Origin: an uncultured Collinsella sp.
Lineage (GTDB): Bacteria > Actinomycetota > Coriobacteriia > Coriobacteriales > Coriobacteriaceae
Direction of reading: 5' to 3'
DNA: 64,000 nucleotides
NCBI GenBank assembly: GCA_902496845.1
Contig: CABVCJ010000001.1
Location: 1-64,000, forward strand
Of this stretch, positions 56,610 through 64,000 are shown piece after piece. The notes beneath the pieces are model-generated. The model was not told where the DNA came from and made no database searches. It worked only from the letters and a program-made list of their open reading frames with translations. The translations under genes and the position numbers were made by a program. How positions within the stretch are numbered: position 1 is the stretch's first letter; each line of letters opens with the position of its first letter.

Positions 56610-58169
56610 ATGACTAATAAGATCGGAAAAAAGCGTAAGATCACATTCTGGACGCGCTTGGGCTTTGGTATGGGCGGTATGCTCAATTCCGGTGCCCTGA
56701 CCTTTACGCACAGCTAAATGGTGCTGTTCCTGTCCACGGAGTGTGGCCTGTCCGCAGGCGAGGCTGCACTGATCAGCTCGTTTGCCATCTATGTCAACGC
56801 CATTCTTTGCCCGCTGATGGGCTTTGTGGCCGATAACTTCTATGCCACCAAGATTGGCCGCATCTTTGGTCGTCGTCGTTTCTGGATCTTGCTGGCCATC
56901 CCGATGATGATCGCCGAGCCGCTCATCTTCGTGGCTACGCCGTTTGGCTTCCCGTACTACTTTGTGCTGTACCTGATCTACAACGTCGCGTACACGTTCT
57001 GCACCGCCAACCTGTCGCCGCTTACCATCGAGATGACCGACGACTTTAAGGAGCGTACGTACCTCACCGGCTACAAGCATCTCTTTGGTAACGCCGCCGG
57101 CTTCCTGATGGCTGCACTTGTGGGCTTCGGCTTTGGCACCTTCGGCGAGACCAACCCGTTCAGCTACTTCATCATCGCTACGGTCAACGCTTCGGTCATG
57201 GCAATCTCGCTGCTTTGTGTGTACCTGTCCACGTGGGAGCACACCCCCGAGGAGGTCGCTCAGGAGAAGATCGAGAGCGTCGGCGAGGGTATCAAGAAGT
57301 TCTTCATCGACGTTATCTCCACCTTCCGCAACAAGTCCTTCCGCAAGGTCCTGTACGCACAGGTCTCCACGAAGCTCGCTGCTGCCTGCTGGTCTGCCTG
57401 CCTGTCCTTCTTCATCGTCTACTGCCTGCAGATTCCTAAGTCCTACGAGTCCGTGATGGAGATGCCTGGCAAGGTCGTCGCTATCGTCTGCACCGCCATC
57501 TGGGTCGCCCTCATGGCCAAGAAGGGCTTCCACAAGTCTTGGTACCTCGCAAATGTCGGTTGCGCTGCGTGCATCATTGCCTACAACTACTTCGCCTTTG
57601 GTCAGATCAACGGCACCTCCACGGTCGCCATCGCCATGATCGCCTACCCCATCATCTTCGCCATCTGGAAGTTCTTCTACGTCGGCTTCCAGTACCTGCC
57701 CGATGTTCTGCTCAACTACATCCCCGATGTCGATGAACTCATCACCCTGCGTCGTCGCGAGGGCATCTACAGCTCCGCGCAGCAGCTCTGCCAGCAGATC
57801 GCCCAGGCTATCGCCGTCAACGTGTGGGCTATCGTCCTTGCTGCCTCCGGCTTCATTCAGACCGCCGGCAATAGCGACGCCGTGACCCAGCCCGCTACCG
57901 TGCCTCTGTATATCTGCGGCTACATGATCATCGGCTGCGCCGGCTTCTTCCTGCTTGCGGCCGTCCTTGCCCGCGGCATCAAGATCGACAAGGAGCAGTG
58001 CGACGTCCTTTGCGACGAGATTCACCGAGTCAAGGAGGGTGGCAAGATGGCCGACGTCAAGCCCGAGGTCAAGGCGCTTTGCGAGGAGCTCTCCGGCTTT
58101 AAGTACGAGGACTGCTTTGCCCACAACAACGTTGGCTTCCAGGACGGTAGCGTAACTCCCGCCGAGTAA
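56610..58169 (+). pseudogene. GPH/MFS-type uronate transporter with an early in-frame stop
   Basis: The intact gene would start at ATG 56610 (GAGGGAG upstream) and encode about 519 residues. Residues 1-35 (KKRKITFWTRLGFGMGGMLN, then GALTFTHS) match the start of glycoside-pentoside-hexuronide transporters. Codon 36 is TAA (56715-56717), where relatives probably have tyrosine (TAC or TAT). The frame continues at once with ATG 56718 for 483 residues, including NFYATKIGRIFGRRRFWILL and about 11 helices. It could be a nonsense-inactivated gene, or the TAA-ATG junction may permit reinitiation, giving a protein lacking helix 1. Context and three operators suggest galacturonide uptake. Confidence 0.8.
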
Positions 58170-58192
58170 GGCCGACATATCGTCCAAATCAC

Positions 58193-58236
58193 AGGGCCGT
58201 GCCACCGGAATTCCGCCGGCAGGCACGGCCCTTTTT
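58193..58236 (+). terminator. Terminator of the transporter gene
   Basis: An 11-bp stem (58193-58203 / 58222-58232) with an inner CCGGAATTCCGG-like hairpin is followed by five T. Confidence 0.88.
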
Positions 58237-58284
58237 CAACAGCGTACAATTTGCCTTTAGAGCATCTTTTTGAGGGAGAAACCC

Positions 58285-59880
58285 ATGGAGACGAACGTTA
58301 TCTGGCGCAACGCGCGCGCGGCGGTTATCGAGCTTGACGACGGCGGTTACTTTACCTGCGCCGATACGTGGGAGATCTTTGTCAACGACGAGCCCGCCGG
58401 TACCACGAATACGGTCGAGACCTATGTCGACGGCCTGATCCCCGGCAAGCGCAACCTGGTTCGTTTTGTTTGTGGCGAGCGTGAGCTGAGCGTAGGTGTC
58501 ACCACGCCGGCTGAGCCCTTTACCATCAACGTTCGCGACTGTGGCGCCAAGGGCGATTCCGAGCACGACGACACCACCAACATCCAGGCTGCCATCATGG
58601 CCTGCCCCAAGGGCGGGCGCGTGCTGATCCCCGCCGGTAGTTATCGCATCAAGTCCCTCTTCCTTAAGAGCAATATCAACATCGAGCTCGCCGAGGGAGC
58701 GGTGCTGTTGGCCCGTCACGATCGCGCGGCGCTTGCCTACATTCCGGGCACGGTCACAGGCGACGAGGGCGCCGGGTATGCCGGCACCGATATGCTGCCC
58801 CTGGGCCGCTGGGAGGGCGAGAGTTTCTCGACCTACTGCTCTACCTTTACGGGCCTGAGCGTGCACGACGTGTGCATCTATGGTCGTGGTGCCATCGACG
58901 GTCAGACCGATTTTGCCGAGGACAACTGGTGGAACAAGGACTTTAAGAACATCTTTCGCCCGGAGGAGGGCCGCGAGGTCGCCCGCCCGCGCATGATCTT
59001 CCTATCCGAGTGTGAGAACGTGAGCTTGGCCGGCTTCACCGTCCGCAACAGCCCGGCGTGGAACATCCACCCCATCCTGTGCGAGCACGTCGATGCGCTC
59101 TGCCTGTCCATCGAGGGCCCCAAGAACTCCCACAACACCGACGGCTTCGATCCCGAGAGCTGCGGTTTTGTTCGCATCCTTGGTTGTCAGTTCTCAGTGG
59201 GTGACGACTGCATCGCCATCAAGAGCGGCAAGCTGGGCATTGAGCCCGAGCTTCGTCCCACCACGCACGACGTGCTGATCTCTCACTGCTACATGCACGA
59301 TGGTCACGGCGCCGTGGTCCTGGGTTCAGAGGCTGCCGGCGGCATCAAGGACCTTACCGTGAGCAAGTGCCTCTTTGAGCGCACCGACCGCGGCCTGCGC
59401 GTCAAGACCCGCCGCGGGCGCGGCAAGGATGCCGTCAACGAGGGCATTACCTTTGAGCACATTCGCATGGACGAGGTGCTCACGCCCTTCGTGGTCAACT
59501 CCTTCTACTTCTGCGACAAGGACGGCAAGACCGACTACGTGCAGTCTCGCGAGGCACTGCCCGTCGACGACCGCACGCCCGGCTTTGGTGCCACGACGTT
59601 TTGCGATATCGAGGCCACTAACTGCCACGCGGCCGCTGCCTACATCACGGGCCTGCCCGAGAGCAAAGTAACGCGCCTGACGTTCCAGGATGTCCACGTG
59701 ACCTTTGCCGACGATGCTGAGCCCTTTGTTCCGGCCATGGCCTGCGGCGTTGAGCCCATGGTGCGTCAGGGCATCATTGCGCAAAACGTCAAGGTGCTCG
59801 ACCTGCAAAATGTGGTGATCGAGGGCCAGGACGGCGAGGAGCTGCAGCTCCAGAACGTTGACAAGGTTATCCGTGCGTAG
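58285..59880 (+). CDS. Polygalacturonase / exo-galacturonosidase, GH28
   Basis: A 531-residue right-handed beta-helix glycosidase acting on galacturonides. ATG 58285 follows GAGGGAG. An N-terminal beta domain (about 1-85) precedes the helix, which begins INVRDCGAKGDSEHDDTTNI. Catalytic motifs are NTDGFD (N284-D289), GDD (D307, D308) and GHG. No signal peptide is seen, so it probably acts inside the cell on imported oligogalacturonides, as an exo-enzyme. It has a terminator before it and no LacI-type operator, so it may have its own promoter. Confidence 0.92.
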   Translation: METNVIWRNARAAVIELDDGGYFTCADTWEIFVNDEPAGTTNTVETYVDGLIPGKRNLVRFVCGERELSVGVTTPAEPFTINVRDCGAKGDSEHDDTTNIQAAIMACPKGGRVLIPAGSYRIKSLFLKSNINIELAEGAVLLARHDRAALAYIPGTVTGDEGAGYAGTDMLPLGRWEGESFSTYCSTFTGLSVHDVCIYGRGAIDGQTDFAEDNWWNKDFKNIFRPEEGREVARPRMIFLSECENVSLAGFTVRNSPAWNIHPILCEHVDALCLSIEGPKNSHNTDGFDPESCGFVRILGCQFSVGDDCIAIKSGKLGIEPELRPTTHDVLISHCYMHDGHGAVVLGSEAAGGIKDLTVSKCLFERTDRGLRVKTRRGRGKDAVNEGITFEHIRMDEVLTPFVVNSFYFCDKDGKTDYVQSREALPVDDRTPGFGATTFCDIEATNCHAAAAYITGLPESKVTRLTFQDVHVTFADDAEPFVPAMACGVEPMVRQGIIAQNVKVLDLQNVVIEGQDGEELQLQNVDKVIRA

Positions 59881-59918
59881 GCGTTTGCTCCTAAACAATT
59901 AAATTCGGTATGTCGTGG

Positions 59919-59962
59919 CGCGCGATGGGCAGGGCCTTCCCGACCCATTGCGCGAACTTTTT
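59919..59962 (+). terminator. Terminator of the GH28 gene
   Basis: An 11-bp stem (59919-59929 / 59944-59954, one G-T pair) is followed by AACTTTTTAT. Confidence 0.8.
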
Positions 59963-60014
59963 ATATGCCGAAACTGCAACGTAGACGGTCTACGACGAAA
60001 GGACGCGGTGACTG

Positions 60015-62180
60015 ATGATGAGTGAGAGACGATTTTTTGAGGTTTCGCCCGAGCGTGCGGGGGCATATCACAGTATCTCTAAGGCCTTGGAGGCAATTGA
60101 CGAATCCTGTCCGAATGACGGACGGCCGGTGACAATCCATATCGAGCCGGGTGAGTACCGCGAACGGGTCGAGATTCATCGCTCGCATGTGACGATTGAG
60201 GGAGAGACGGCCGACAGCGTGCGTATCGTGGGCAGCCTGGGTGCCAAGATGCCTTCGGAGGACGGCTCGGGCGTGGACGGCACGCTCGGCACGTTTAGGA
60301 CCTATACCGTTTTGGTCGATGCCGACGACGTATGGCTCGAGAACCTCACGATCGAAAACGATGCGGGCGATGGGCGCGAGGTCGGTCAGGCGATTGCCCT
60401 GTATGCCGATGGCGACCGTCTGGTTGTCGATGCCTGCTGCATTAAGGGGCGCCAGGACACGCTGTTTTTGGGCCCGTTGCCCCCGCGCGAAGTCAAACCG
60501 GGCGGATTCATTGGACCCAAGCAGTTTGCGCCGCGTCGGGTGGGCCGTCAGTATTTTCGACGCTGCCGGATTGAGGGCGACGTCGACTTTATCTTTGGCG
60601 GCGCGTGTGCCTATTTTGAGGGGTGCGAGATCCGCTCGCTCAACCGCAATATGGACGTGAACGGTTACGTGACGGCGGCATCGACGCCCGAGGGAGAGCC
60701 ATACGGCTTCGTGTTCCACGGCTGCTCGTTTACAGCCGCGCAAGATGTGGCACCGGATTCGGTCTATTTGGGTCGTCCTTGGCGTGAGTGGGCGCAAACT
60801 GTGCTGATCGATTGCTGGCTGGGGCGACATATCAAGCGCGAAGGCTGGTGGGATTGGAATAAGCCGGCGGCGCACAACTGCGTGCAGTATGCTGGCGCGA
60901 TTCTGCATGGGCCGGCGGGTGATACTACCGGCTGGGTGCCGTGGGCGAATGAACTCGATGTGATGGCTGCCGCCGGGTACGCTCGCGAGCAGGTGCTTGC
61001 CGGTGGGGATGGCTGGGATCCCGAGGGCGGCGACGGTGATGCGGTTGAGACGGCTGAACTGTCTGCCAACGGCCGCACCGTGCACATCGAGACGTACTGC
61101 GAAGACGAACCTGCGCTGCGTGCCCGGCTGAAGCGCGAGGGGCGTTCGGCTGCTTTTACGGGCAAGACTCCTGCAGATTTTGAGGCATGGAAGATTGCGA
61201 CCAGGACTCGTCTGTACGATGTTTTGGGCCTTTCGCTTATGGACCGCGTCCCGATTGAGATTCGTGAGCTCAGCCGCGTGCGGGTTGCCGGCGGCATCGT
61301 GCGCACCCATGCGATGTTGCAGGTCGAGCGCGATGTTTGGATGCCGTTCTACCTGCTCGAGCCGCAGTCGCCTAAGCTCGATGCGCACGGCCGCAAGTGT
61401 TGCTATATCTGCCCGCATGGCCATCAGGGAGCAGGCGCCGCAAGTGTTGCGGGCGTGACGGGCGTGCCGGCGGTCGATGATGCTGTGCGTAAGTTCAATT
61501 ACGACTACGGTCTGCGTTTGGCGCGTATGGGTTACGTGACCGTCTGCCCCGACGCACGCGGTTGGGGATACCGTCGTGACTGGAAGGGCCAGGGCGATGA
61601 CGAGAACAGCTTTCTGCGCGGCACGTGCCTAAACCAGGCGCGCATGGCCGAGCCGCTGGGACTTACCGTTGCGGGTCTCAACGCCTGGGATAACATGCGT
61701 CTGATCGATTACCTAGAGGCGCGCGGCGACATTGCCATGGACGACCTGGGCTGTTTTGGCTTTTCGGGCGGCGGATACATGACGCTGTATCTGGCGGCGC
61801 TCGACCCACGCGTATGCAAGACGTTTGTCTCGGGCTACCTGTACGGTGTCGATGATTCGCTGCTGCACCTCAACGGCAATTGCAGCTGCAACTACACACC
61901 CGGACTTTGGCGCTTGCTCGACATGGGCGATATTGCCTCGCTTATTGCGCCGCGCCCGTTGTTAGTGCAGAGCTGCGAAGAAGATCATCTGAACGGTTCG
62001 CGCGGGCTGAAAAATGTCGATGAACAGCTCAAGATCGTGCGCGATGCCTACAAGTTGCTGGGCCGCAGAGATGCTCTGCGGCACGAGGTGTGTCCGGGTG
62101 GACACCATCTGGGCGTGGCACATCTTGTCGAGGATATCGAATGGCTCGATTCGCACGTTGCGAAATGCGACCGTGCATAG
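60015..62180 (+). CDS. Fusion of pectin methylesterase (CE8) and alpha/beta-hydrolase
   Basis: A 721-residue two-domain esterase. Residues 1-340 are a CE8 pectin methylesterase beta-helix: GQAIALYADGDRLVV, GRQDTLFLG (Asp148), DVDFIFGG (Asp191) and YLGRPWREW. Residues ~385-720 are an alpha/beta-hydrolase with nucleophile Ser584 in CFGFSGGGYMTLYL, a late Asp region (SCEEDHLNG) and His in CPGGHHLG. That half resembles acetyl-esterase or dienelactone-like hydrolases of the abhydrolase_7 type. The pair would remove methyl and possibly acetyl groups from the same galacturonide. There is no signal peptide. ATG 60015 is adjacent to ATG 60018; either could start, with AAAGGA upstream. Confidence 0.88.
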   Translation: MMSERRFFEVSPERAGAYHSISKALEAIDESCPNDGRPVTIHIEPGEYRERVEIHRSHVTIEGETADSVRIVGSLGAKMPSEDGSGVDGTLGTFRTYTVLVDADDVWLENLTIENDAGDGREVGQAIALYADGDRLVVDACCIKGRQDTLFLGPLPPREVKPGGFIGPKQFAPRRVGRQYFRRCRIEGDVDFIFGGACAYFEGCEIRSLNRNMDVNGYVTAASTPEGEPYGFVFHGCSFTAAQDVAPDSVYLGRPWREWAQTVLIDCWLGRHIKREGWWDWNKPAAHNCVQYAGAILHGPAGDTTGWVPWANELDVMAAAGYAREQVLAGGDGWDPEGGDGDAVETAELSANGRTVHIETYCEDEPALRARLKREGRSAAFTGKTPADFEAWKIATRTRLYDVLGLSLMDRVPIEIRELSRVRVAGGIVRTHAMLQVERDVWMPFYLLEPQSPKLDAHGRKCCYICPHGHQGAGAASVAGVTGVPAVDDAVRKFNYDYGLRLARMGYVTVCPDARGWGYRRDWKGQGDDENSFLRGTCLNQARMAEPLGLTVAGLNAWDNMRLIDYLEARGDIAMDDLGCFGFSGGGYMTLYLAALDPRVCKTFVSGYLYGVDDSLLHLNGNCSCNYTPGLWRLLDMGDIASLIAPRPLLVQSCEEDHLNGSRGLKNVDEQLKIVRDAYKLLGRRDALRHEVCPGGHHLGVAHLVEDIEWLDSHVAKCDRA

Positions 62181-62249
62181 CCCCTCGGCATGCTGCAAAT
62201 AAACGGTACGTACCTGTATGGCCGCCAATGGGCGGATGAGGAGAAGATT

Positions 62250-62918
62250 ATGGAAACGAAGAACTTGAGTGAATCGACCATTTGCTGCTTTGGCGATTCG
62301 ACCACATGGGGGGATAACGGATGCGGCGCAGGCGGCAACGACATCTCTTGGACTTCGCATCTGGGCGCGTTGCTGGGAGGTGCAGTCGTCGAGAACTTTG
62401 GCATCAAGGGTTCGCGTATCGCCATCAAGGCCGACCGTACCGATTCATTTGTCGAGCGCTTGGACGGCATCGACGATGCGGCCGATATCTACATCGTCTT
62501 TGGCGGCGTCAACGACTTTAGCCGCAACGTGCCGCTTGGCGAGTTGGGCAGTACCGATGTGCATGAGTTCTACGGTGCGCTCGATTATCTGATCCGCACC
62601 ATCACGGCACGCTCGCCTCGGGCAAAGCTCGTGTTTATGACGCCGTGCAAGACGAGCGGCAAGCACGAGAAGGATATCCCTGCAAGCGACGAGCTCAACC
62701 ATTTGGGGTTGACGCAGGTCGCCTACGTAAAGGCGATGCTCGAGGTCTGTGACCGTTACTCCGTTCCGGTGATTGACCTGTATGCGCAAAGCGGCATCAG
62801 CCCGTTTTTGCCGGAGCACCGCGAGCTCTATATGCCGGACGGTCTGCATTACAGCCCGGCTGGCTATGAGCGCCTGGCGCATCGCATCGCCGCGGGCTTA
62901 GCCGCCGTTTGCCGTTAA
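62250..62918 (+). CDS. SGNH/GDSL-family esterase
   Basis: A 222-residue hydrolase. ATG 62250 follows GAGGAGAAG; the longer frame from 62190 lacks a site. Block I is CCFGDSTTWGD (catalytic Ser), block III has FGGVNDF, and block V is YMPDGLHYSPAGYERL (Asp and His). Pectin context points to an acetylesterase on galacturonan or rhamnogalacturonan fragments; the substrate is not proven. It begins 69 bp after the fusion gene, likely in the same operon. Confidence 0.85.
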   Translation: METKNLSESTICCFGDSTTWGDNGCGAGGNDISWTSHLGALLGGAVVENFGIKGSRIAIKADRTDSFVERLDGIDDAADIYIVFGGVNDFSRNVPLGELGSTDVHEFYGALDYLIRTITARSPRAKLVFMTPCKTSGKHEKDIPASDELNHLGLTQVAYVKAMLEVCDRYSVPVIDLYAQSGISPFLPEHRELYMPDGLHYSPAGYERLAHRIAAGLAAVCR

Positions 62919-62932
62919 AAGTCTGCCGTTCG

Positions 62933-62999
62933 CGGGGAATATAGGGTTAACGTTCACTCTATATTCCCCGTTCGCGTTACACTAGGGTTAACGTTCACC
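62933..62999 (+). promoter_or_regulatory. GH105 promoter: two operators, one enclosed by a 12-bp inverted repeat
   Basis: Operator 1 (GGTTAACGTTCACT, 62945-62958) is exactly the loop between the perfect arms CGGGGAATATAG (62933-62944) and CTATATTCCCCG (62959-62970). Operator 2 (GGTTAACGTTCACC, 62986-62999) lies 41 bp on. A TACACT at 62978-62983 may be the -10 box, with TTCACT (62953-62958) as -35 at a wide 19-bp spacing. Confidence 0.75.
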
Positions 63000-63025
63000 T
63001 ATCATTAACGTCAGAGGGGACAGCA

Positions 63026-64000
63026 ATGGGCTGCAATCAGATTCTGGACCGCTATATCGAGCAGTTGATCGAGACCTCTACGCCGCAGGCACCGGCCTGG
63101 AACATCGAAAAGCTCCGTGCCGGCAAGGAGAACACCTGGAACTATATCGATGGCTGCATGATCAAGGCGCTCATCGAGCTGTACGAGATCACGGGTGAGC
63201 AGCGCTACCTGACCTTTGCCGACGACTACATCGACTTTTTTGTCCAGGAAGACGGCACCATCAAGCACTACAAGCCCGAGGAGTACAACCTCGACAACGT
63301 CAACGCGGGCAAGACCCTCTATAAGCTCTACGATTTGGTGGGCAAGCCCAAATACCGCGCCGCCATGGACACCATTTACCGCCAGCTCGAGACCCAGCCG
63401 CGCACCAAAGAGGGCGTGTTTTGGCACAAGGCCGTCTATCCCAACCAGATCTGGCTCGACGGCATGTATATGGCGCAGCCGTTCTATATGCAGTACGAAC
63501 TGAGCTTCCACAACCGTCGTGCCTGCTCGGACAGCTTCCATATGTTCCAGGTCGTGCATGACCTGATGCGCAACCCCCTCAACGGTCTGTACTATCACGC
63601 TTACGACGCGAGCCGCAAACAGTTCTGGTGCGACCCGGTCACCGGCCTTTCGGCTAACTTCTGGCTGCGCGCCGAGGGCTGGTTTGCCATGGCACTCATC
63701 GATACCTGGGAGCTCATGCCGCCTTCGATGTCAGCCGAGAAGGACGAGATTCGCAAGATGTTCCACGACCTGATCGACGCCATGCTGCCGTATCAGGACG
63801 AGAAGACCGGCATGTGGCATCAGGTCATCAACCTGCCCAATATCGCCCCCAACTACCTGGAGGAGTCGGGCAGCGCCATCTTTGCCAACGCCATCATGAA
63901 GGGCGTGCGTCTGGGCGTGCTGGGCGAGCGTTACTACCAGTACGGCCGTCGCGCCTTCGACGGCATCTGCGAGACCTGCCTGTCCGAGCATGATGGGCAG
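63026..64000 (+). CDS. Unsaturated rhamnogalacturonyl/galacturonyl hydrolase, GH105 (3' end cut by window)
   Basis: This open frame of 325 codons runs off the window. ATG 63026 follows AGAGGGG. It is an (alpha/alpha)6-barrel enzyme of the GH105 YteR/YesR type that removes the unsaturated uronyl residue left by pectate or rhamnogalacturonan lyases. Seen here are TWNYIDGCMIKALIELYE, the catalytic-region motif QIWLDGMYMAQPFYMQYE, FWLRAEGWFAMALIDT and LPNIAPNYLEESGSAIFANA. No signal peptide, so it is probably cytosolic. Two LacI-type operators precede it, tying it to the galacturonate regulon. Confidence 0.92.
   Translation, partial: MGCNQILDRYIEQLIETSTPQAPAWNIEKLRAGKENTWNYIDGCMIKALIELYEITGEQRYLTFADDYIDFFVQEDGTIKHYKPEEYNLDNVNAGKTLYKLYDLVGKPKYRAAMDTIYRQLETQPRTKEGVFWHKAVYPNQIWLDGMYMAQPFYMQYELSFHNRRACSDSFHMFQVVHDLMRNPLNGLYYHAYDASRKQFWCDPVTGLSANFWLRAEGWFAMALIDTWELMPPSMSAEKDEIRKMFHDLIDAMLPYQDEKTGMWHQVINLPNIAPNYLEESGSAIFANAIMKGVRLGVLGERYYQYGRRAFDGICETCLSEHDGQ

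Overview
The window is GC-rich, dense bacterial DNA, mostly Gram-positive in style: tandem YhgE/Pip membrane proteins, a VanRS-like two-component system, a CpsC/CpsD/CpsB tyrosine-phosphorylation module, an HPr with a changed Ser46 site, and strong AGGAGG-type ribosome binding sites. The gene set and the pectin and lactate-racemase loci fit a gut Coriobacteriia member such as Collinsella. That placement is inference; no rRNA or phylogenetic marker was searched.

Layout. 1-5.7 kb: a large unknown TPR-like protein, then a small accessory patch with an ATPase behind four tandem 19-bp repeats, an 18-bp inverted repeat, tRNA-Ser(GCT) and a TM2-domain protein. 5.7-12.5 kb: cell-envelope and phosphate sensing: a D,D-carboxypeptidase divergent from a VanRS-like pair, then pstB with a PhoB/PhoR-like pair. 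12.6-15.3 kb: polysaccharide chain-length regulator, tyrosine kinase and PHP phosphatase without glycosyltransferases, then a GNAT protein. 15.4-23.9 kb: htpG, two abutting YhgE/Pip proteins and an EamA transporter. 24-31 kb: M20 amidohydrolase, an internally deleted MFS transporter, hisS and ppc. 31.6-36.9 kb: larA and an aquaporin facing a tetR-larC-larB cluster in which larB is frameshifted and larC lacks its C-terminal domain; then serB. 37-45.7 kb: aspS, and an ebgA/ebgC-type beta-galactosidase operon with a divergent LacI repressor and three operators, then an APC transporter. 46-50 kb: HPr and a feoA-feoA-feoB-cysteine-rich iron operon. 50-64 kb: a pectin/galacturonate locus under a LacI-type regulator: uxaC, uxaB, uxaA, a transporter with a premature stop, a GH28 polygalacturonase, a pectin methylesterase fused to an alpha/beta hydrolase, an SGNH esterase, and a GH105 hydrolase running off the end.

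The pectin enzymes lack signal peptides, so import of oligogalacturonides followed by cytosolic de-esterification, depolymerisation and the isomerase route (UxaC, UxaB, UxaA to 2-keto-3-deoxygluconate) is the likely scheme. Palindromic GTGAACGTTCAC operators sit at three promoters (before uxaC, the transporter and GH105), which suggests one regulon.

The most unusual feature is the intergenic space. It is crowded with very long, near-perfect inverted repeats. Two of these (30653-30779 and 33703-33827) share one architecture: 29-bp outer stems, identical 12-nt inner flanks and a GC-rich inner hairpin. Their outer stems have unrelated sequences that still pair almost perfectly. That covariation says the fold, not the stem sequence, is being kept.
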